8,122 nucleotides of DNA from JALRAP01 sp046302815 (GTDB lineage Bacteria; Bacteroidota; Bacteroidia; AKYH767-A; OLB10): NCBI GenBank assembly GCA_046302815.1, contig JBKCHO010000104.1, positions 1 through 8,122 of the forward strand, written 5' to 3'. This document shows positions 5,828-8,122 of the stretch, in pieces. A program made the translations under genes and the position numbers. Within the stretch, counting starts at the first letter, position 1, and each line of letters starts with the position of its first letter. A model generated the notes under the pieces. The model had not been told where the DNA came from, made no database searches, and worked only from the letters and a program-made list of their open reading frames with translations.

Positions 5828-6322
5828 ATGCGTCACGGAAAAAAGATTAACCATTTAGGAAGAACCTCCAGTCACAGAGAGGCACTCCTGTCCAACATGG
5901 CTTCTTCACTCATTCTCAACAAAAGGATCAACACTACTGTAGCCAAGGCAAAGGCTTTGCGTAAGTATGTTGAGCCACTAATTACCAAGTCCAAAACGGA
6001 CTCCACCCACTCTCGCCGAATGGTGTTCAGTATGCTTCAAAATAAAGAAGCCGTTGCTGAGCTGTTCCGTGATGTGGCTAGTAAGATCGGTGATCGTCCG
6101 GGTGGATATACCCGTATCATCAAAACCGGCAACCGCTTGGGTGATGCTGCAGAGATGTGCATGATGGAGTTGGTTGATTTCAACGAATTGATGGTTAAGG
6201 AACCGAAGGCTGGTGCCAAGAACGCCAAGACTACGCGTCGTGGAAGGCCAAAGAAGGCAGCTGAGGGCTCTAATGCTTCAGGGACCCCTGAGTCCTCATC
6301 CGAAAGCGGATCGGCTGAATAA
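5828..6322 (+). CDS. rplQ: 50S ribosomal protein L17 (bL17) with extended C-terminal tail
   Basis: L17 sits near the peptide exit of the large subunit. The conserved core covers about residues 1-119: M-R-H-G-K-K-I-N-H-L-G-R-T-S-S-H-R at the start, then N-K-R-I-N-T-T-V-A-K-A-K-A-L-R-K-Y-V-E-P-L-I (31-52), then G-G-Y-T-R-I-I-K-T-G-N-R-L-G-D-A-A (92-108). At 164 residues it is longer than E. coli L17 (about 127) because of a tail from about residue 120. The tail is first basic, with R137-R-G-R-P-K-K resembling an AT-hook, then Ser/Glu/Gly-rich (about 145-164). C-terminal extensions are common on L17 of Bacteroidota. It is the last gene of the operon; a terminator begins 23 bases after the stop. 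Confidence 0.98.
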   Translation: MRHGKKINHLGRTSSHREALLSNMASSLILNKRINTTVAKAKALRKYVEPLITKSKTDSTHSRRMVFSMLQNKEAVAELFRDVASKIGDRPGGYTRIIKTGNRLGDAAEMCMMELVDFNELMVKEPKAGAKNAKTTRRGRPKKAAEGSNASGTPESSSESGSAE

Positions 6323-6345
6323 CCGCCTCCAAATGACTCCTAATC

Positions 6346-6384
6346 AACAGGGACAGGGCTTAAACCTTGTCCCTGTTTTGTTTT
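6346..6384 (+). terminator. Rho-independent terminator of the ribosomal protein operon
   Basis: A long stem begins AACAGGGACA (6346-6355) and pairs with TGTCCCTGTT (6368-6377). It continues inward through one G-U and two G-C pairs to a six-base loop (6359-6364), giving about 13 bp. TTGTTTT completes the T-rich tail. It lies between rplQ and carA and ends the spc-alpha transcript. Confidence 0.92.
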
Positions 6385-6420
6385 CAACCGCATGTGGACA
6401 ACTTGAGGCTGTTTAATGCC

Positions 6421-6448
6421 CTTGAAAACTACATTTTACATTACTTTG
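6421..6448 (+). promoter_or_regulatory. Possible Bacteroidota-type promoter for carA
   Basis: TTACTTTG at 6441-6448 matches seven of eight positions of the Bacteroidota -7 element TAnnTTTG. A TTG-containing CTTG lies at 6421-6424 in place of the -33 TTTG, with 16 bases between, somewhat shorter than usual. The location just after a terminator and just before carA supports it. The same octamer also occurs inside carA (6975-6982), so the match alone is weak. Transcription would start near 6452-6456, leaving a leader of only about 7-11 bases. Confidence 0.45.
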
Positions 6449-6462
6449 CATAACCCTCTCTC

Positions 6463-7587
6463 ATGAAATACACACCCAAATCCCCCGCCATTTTGGTCCT
6501 GCAGGACGGGACTGTTTTCTTTGGAAAATCTGCCGGTAAAGTTGGCACGGCTACTGGAGAGATCTGTTTCAACACAGGGATGACTGGGTACCAAGAGGTT
6601 TTTACTGATCCTTCCTACCAAGGACAGCTTTTGTTGGCTACCAATGTGCATATTGGAAATTACGGAATCAAAAACGATGAGTCGGAGTCGAACTCCATTA
6701 AGATAGCGGGTTTGATATGTAGAAACTTCTCGCAACACTTCTCGCGTAAGCAAGCTGATTCATCCTTGTCGGATTATTTCATTGAGCAAAATATGGTAGC
6801 TATATGCGACATAGACACGCGCGCATTGGTTAGACATATCCGAAACAAGGGGGCTATGAACGGGATTATCAGTTCAGAGATTTTGGATGTGGATCAACTG
6901 AAATCCATGCTTTCCAAAGTCCCCTCTATGGAGGGCCTTGAACTTTCTTCTACCGTTTCCACCAAGGAACCTTATTACTTTGGGAATCCTTCCGCAGCCT
7001 ACAAGGTTGCCGTGTTGGATGAGGGTGTCAAGACCAATACCCTTCGTTGCTTGTCGGACAGAAACTGCTATGTGAAGGTTTTTCCATACAACACAACTTT
7101 CGCCGAGATGAACTCTTGGGAGCCTGATGGCTTCCTCATTTCAAATGGACCTGGCGATCCGGCAGTGATGCCTCAAGTGGTGCAGATTGTGAAAGATATT
7201 TTGGCTCACGACAAACCTATGTTTGGTATTTGTTTGGGTCATCAGCTGATTGCTGAAGCATGTGGCATTTCCACTTTCAAAATGTTCAATGGTCACAGGG
7301 GTATCAATCACCCCGTCATCAATAAACAAACTGGACATTCTGAAGTGACTTCACAGAACCATGGTTTTTCAATAGGGCTAAAGGATGTCGACCAATCCGA
7401 TGTTGTTGAAATTACCCATGTGAACTTAAATGACCATTCGGTCGAAGGCATTCGAGTCAAGAACAAAAAAGCTTTTTCTGTGCAATACCATCCTGAGTCG
7501 GCTCCTGGACCAGATGATTCCAGATATCTTTTTGACGAATTCGTAGGTTCATTGAAAGTGGATAAATCCGCTCAAGTAATAGCTTAA
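6463..7587 (+). CDS. carA: Carbamoyl-phosphate synthase small subunit (glutaminase)
   Basis: CarA hydrolyses glutamine and channels ammonia to CarB, which makes carbamoyl phosphate for pyrimidines and arginine in the cytoplasm. The 374-residue protein is close to the E. coli length (382). The N-terminal CarA domain (about 8-140) has G-E-I-C-F-N-T-G-M-T-G-Y-Q-E (32-45) and D49-P-S-Y-x-G-Q. The class I glutamine amidotransferase domain (about 180-365) has S-N-G-P-G-D-P (227-233), nucleophile C257 in G-I-C-L-G-H-Q, and the other triad residues H343 and E345 in Q-Y-H-P-E-S. The triad is complete, so the enzyme should be active. D-E-G-V-K at 186-190 differs from the more usual D-F/I-G-x-K. carB is not adjacent, since a terminator and a convergent gene follow. 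The start is the ATG at 6463, which lacks a Shine-Dalgarno site. Confidence 0.98.
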   Translation: MKYTPKSPAILVLQDGTVFFGKSAGKVGTATGEICFNTGMTGYQEVFTDPSYQGQLLLATNVHIGNYGIKNDESESNSIKIAGLICRNFSQHFSRKQADSSLSDYFIEQNMVAICDIDTRALVRHIRNKGAMNGIISSEILDVDQLKSMLSKVPSMEGLELSSTVSTKEPYYFGNPSAAYKVAVLDEGVKTNTLRCLSDRNCYVKVFPYNTTFAEMNSWEPDGFLISNGPGDPAVMPQVVQIVKDILAHDKPMFGICLGHQLIAEACGISTFKMFNGHRGINHPVINKQTGHSEVTSQNHGFSIGLKDVDQSDVVEITHVNLNDHSVEGIRVKNKKAFSVQYHPESAPGPDDSRYLFDEFVGSLKVDKSAQVIA

Positions 7588-7607
7588 GTTCAGCGCAACC
7601 AACAATT

Positions 7608-7644
7608 AAAAAAGCCGCAACAACTGTTGCGGCTTTTCTTTTTT
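7608..7644. terminator. Bidirectional intrinsic terminator between carA and lpdA
   Basis: GCCGCAAC (7614-7621) and GTTGCGGC (7626-7633) form an 8-bp stem around an AACT loop. Six A's stand on the left (7608-7613) and TTTTCTTTTTT on the right (7634-7644). The T-run can end carA transcripts, and the A-run read on the - strand can end lpdA transcripts. It begins 21 bases after the carA stop and ends 17 bases from the lpdA stop. Confidence 0.93.
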
Positions 7645-7660
7645 GGAACCCCTTAGCTTG

Positions 7661-8122
7661 TTACATGTGAATGACCTCGCCATAGGCTGCAGCTGCGGCT
7701 TCCATAACGGCTTCCGACATGGTAGGGTGTGGGTGTACCGATTTAATGATCTCGTGTCCCGTAGTTTCCAGTTTGCGTGCTACAACAATTTCAGCGATCA
7801 TTTCAGTCACATTCGCACCAATCATGTGTGCACCTAAGAACTCACCATACTTGGCATCGAAAATCACTTTAACGAATCCGTCTTTGGCTCCTGCCGCACT
7901 TGCTTTTCCTGAAGCGCTGAAAGGGAATTTGCCTACTTTGATTTCGTATCCTGCCTCTTTGGCCGCCTTCTCCGTATAACCAACGGATGCGATTTCAGGG
8001 TTGCAATAGGTGCATCCAGGAATATTGTTGTAATCAAGAGGCTCCGGATGATGTCCTGCTATTTTTTCTACACAAATGATGCCTTCTGCTGAGGCTACAT
8101 GCGCGAGGGCTTGTCCCTTTAC
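7661..8122 (-). CDS. lpdA: Dihydrolipoyl dehydrogenase (E3), C-terminal part, cut by the window edge
   Basis: The - strand frame is open from the right edge to TAA at 7663-7661, giving 153 C-terminal residues of an enzyme usually about 465 long. E3 reoxidises dihydrolipoamide of the pyruvate, 2-oxoglutarate and branched-chain dehydrogenase complexes and the glycine cleavage system, passing electrons via FAD and a disulfide to NAD+. The visible part is the dimerisation domain: I-P-G-C-T-Y-C-N-P-E-I-A-S-V-G (34-48 of the fragment), G-K-F-P-F-S-A-S-G-K-A (64-74), G-A-H-M-I-G-A-N-V-T-E-M-I (97-109), and the active-site motif H130-P-H-P-T-M-S-E137. H132 and E137 of the fragment match the catalytic His-Glu pair. 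The FAD and NAD domains and the redox CxxxxC lie outside the window. C-T-Y-C (37-40) is a separate feature I recall from Bacteroidota relatives. The gene converges on carA. The product could be a paralogue tied to one particular complex. Confidence 0.93.
   Translation of the reverse strand, partial: VKGQALAHVASAEGIICVEKIAGHHPEPLDYNNIPGCTYCNPEIASVGYTEKAAKEAGYEIKVGKFPFSASGKASAAGAKDGFVKVIFDAKYGEFLGAHMIGANVTEMIAEIVVARKLETTGHEIIKSVHPHPTMSEAVMEAAAAAYGEVIHM

Noticed and set aside
6975..6982. A second TTACTTTG promoter-like octamer inside carA
   Set aside because: It lies within conserved coding sequence with no gene start after it. It shows that the motif occurs by chance.
7719..7979. An 86-codon open frame on the + strand after carA
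   Set aside because: It is antisense to lpdA, whose conserved E3 motifs establish the - strand frame.
1..8122. Search by eye for tRNAs, CRISPR repeats, insertion sequences, riboswitches and defence genes
   Set aside because: Nearly all bases are covered by conserved genes, every gap is 140 nt or less, and I saw no such signatures.

Overview
This window is a ribosomal protein/secretion/transcription super-operon (the spc and alpha operons run together) from a member of the Bacteroidota, probably of the Flavobacteriia type. The evidence for this is the combined gene order (rpsE-rpmD-rplO-secY-map-infA-rpmJ-rpsM-rpsK-rpsD-rpoA-rplQ, with no adk), the sequence flavour of RpoA (start MAILAFQKPDKV), the zinc-free L36 and S4, A-rich leaders that mostly lack Shine-Dalgarno sites, and a CarA of the ATNxHIGNYG type. 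The assignment comes from recognising sequences by eye, not from a database search.

Layout on the + strand: the last three codons of rpsE (1-12), then rpmD, rplO, secY, map, infA, rpmJ, rpsM, rpsK, rpsD, rpoA and rplQ (52-6322). The genes are closely packed, with gaps of 8 to about 58 nt and two overlaps: rplO/secY by 1 nt and map/infA by 8 nt. A strong intrinsic terminator (6346-6384) closes the operon. carA (6463-7587) follows as a separate unit with a possible Bacteroidota-type promoter very close to its ATG. A terminator hairpin with A and T tracts on its two sides (7608-7644) separates carA from a convergent gene on the - strand, the C-terminal third of dihydrolipoyl dehydrogenase (lpdA), which runs off the right edge.

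The main operon makes small- and large-subunit ribosomal proteins, the membrane channel for protein export (SecY), the enzyme that trims initiator methionine (Map), initiation factor IF-1 and the RNA polymerase alpha subunit. Transcription, translation and export capacity are therefore produced together. carA (pyrimidine and arginine precursor) and lpdA (2-oxoacid dehydrogenase complexes) are ordinary metabolic neighbours.

This is a conserved housekeeping region. I see no mobile element, CRISPR array, RNA gene, defence system or new system in it. The points worth a second look are small: a TTG start for map with the best Shine-Dalgarno site in the window, short hairpins in three of the alpha-operon spacers, a charge-segregated tail with an AT-hook-like motif on L17, a near-leaderless carA, and one unusual residue in a conserved CarA motif.
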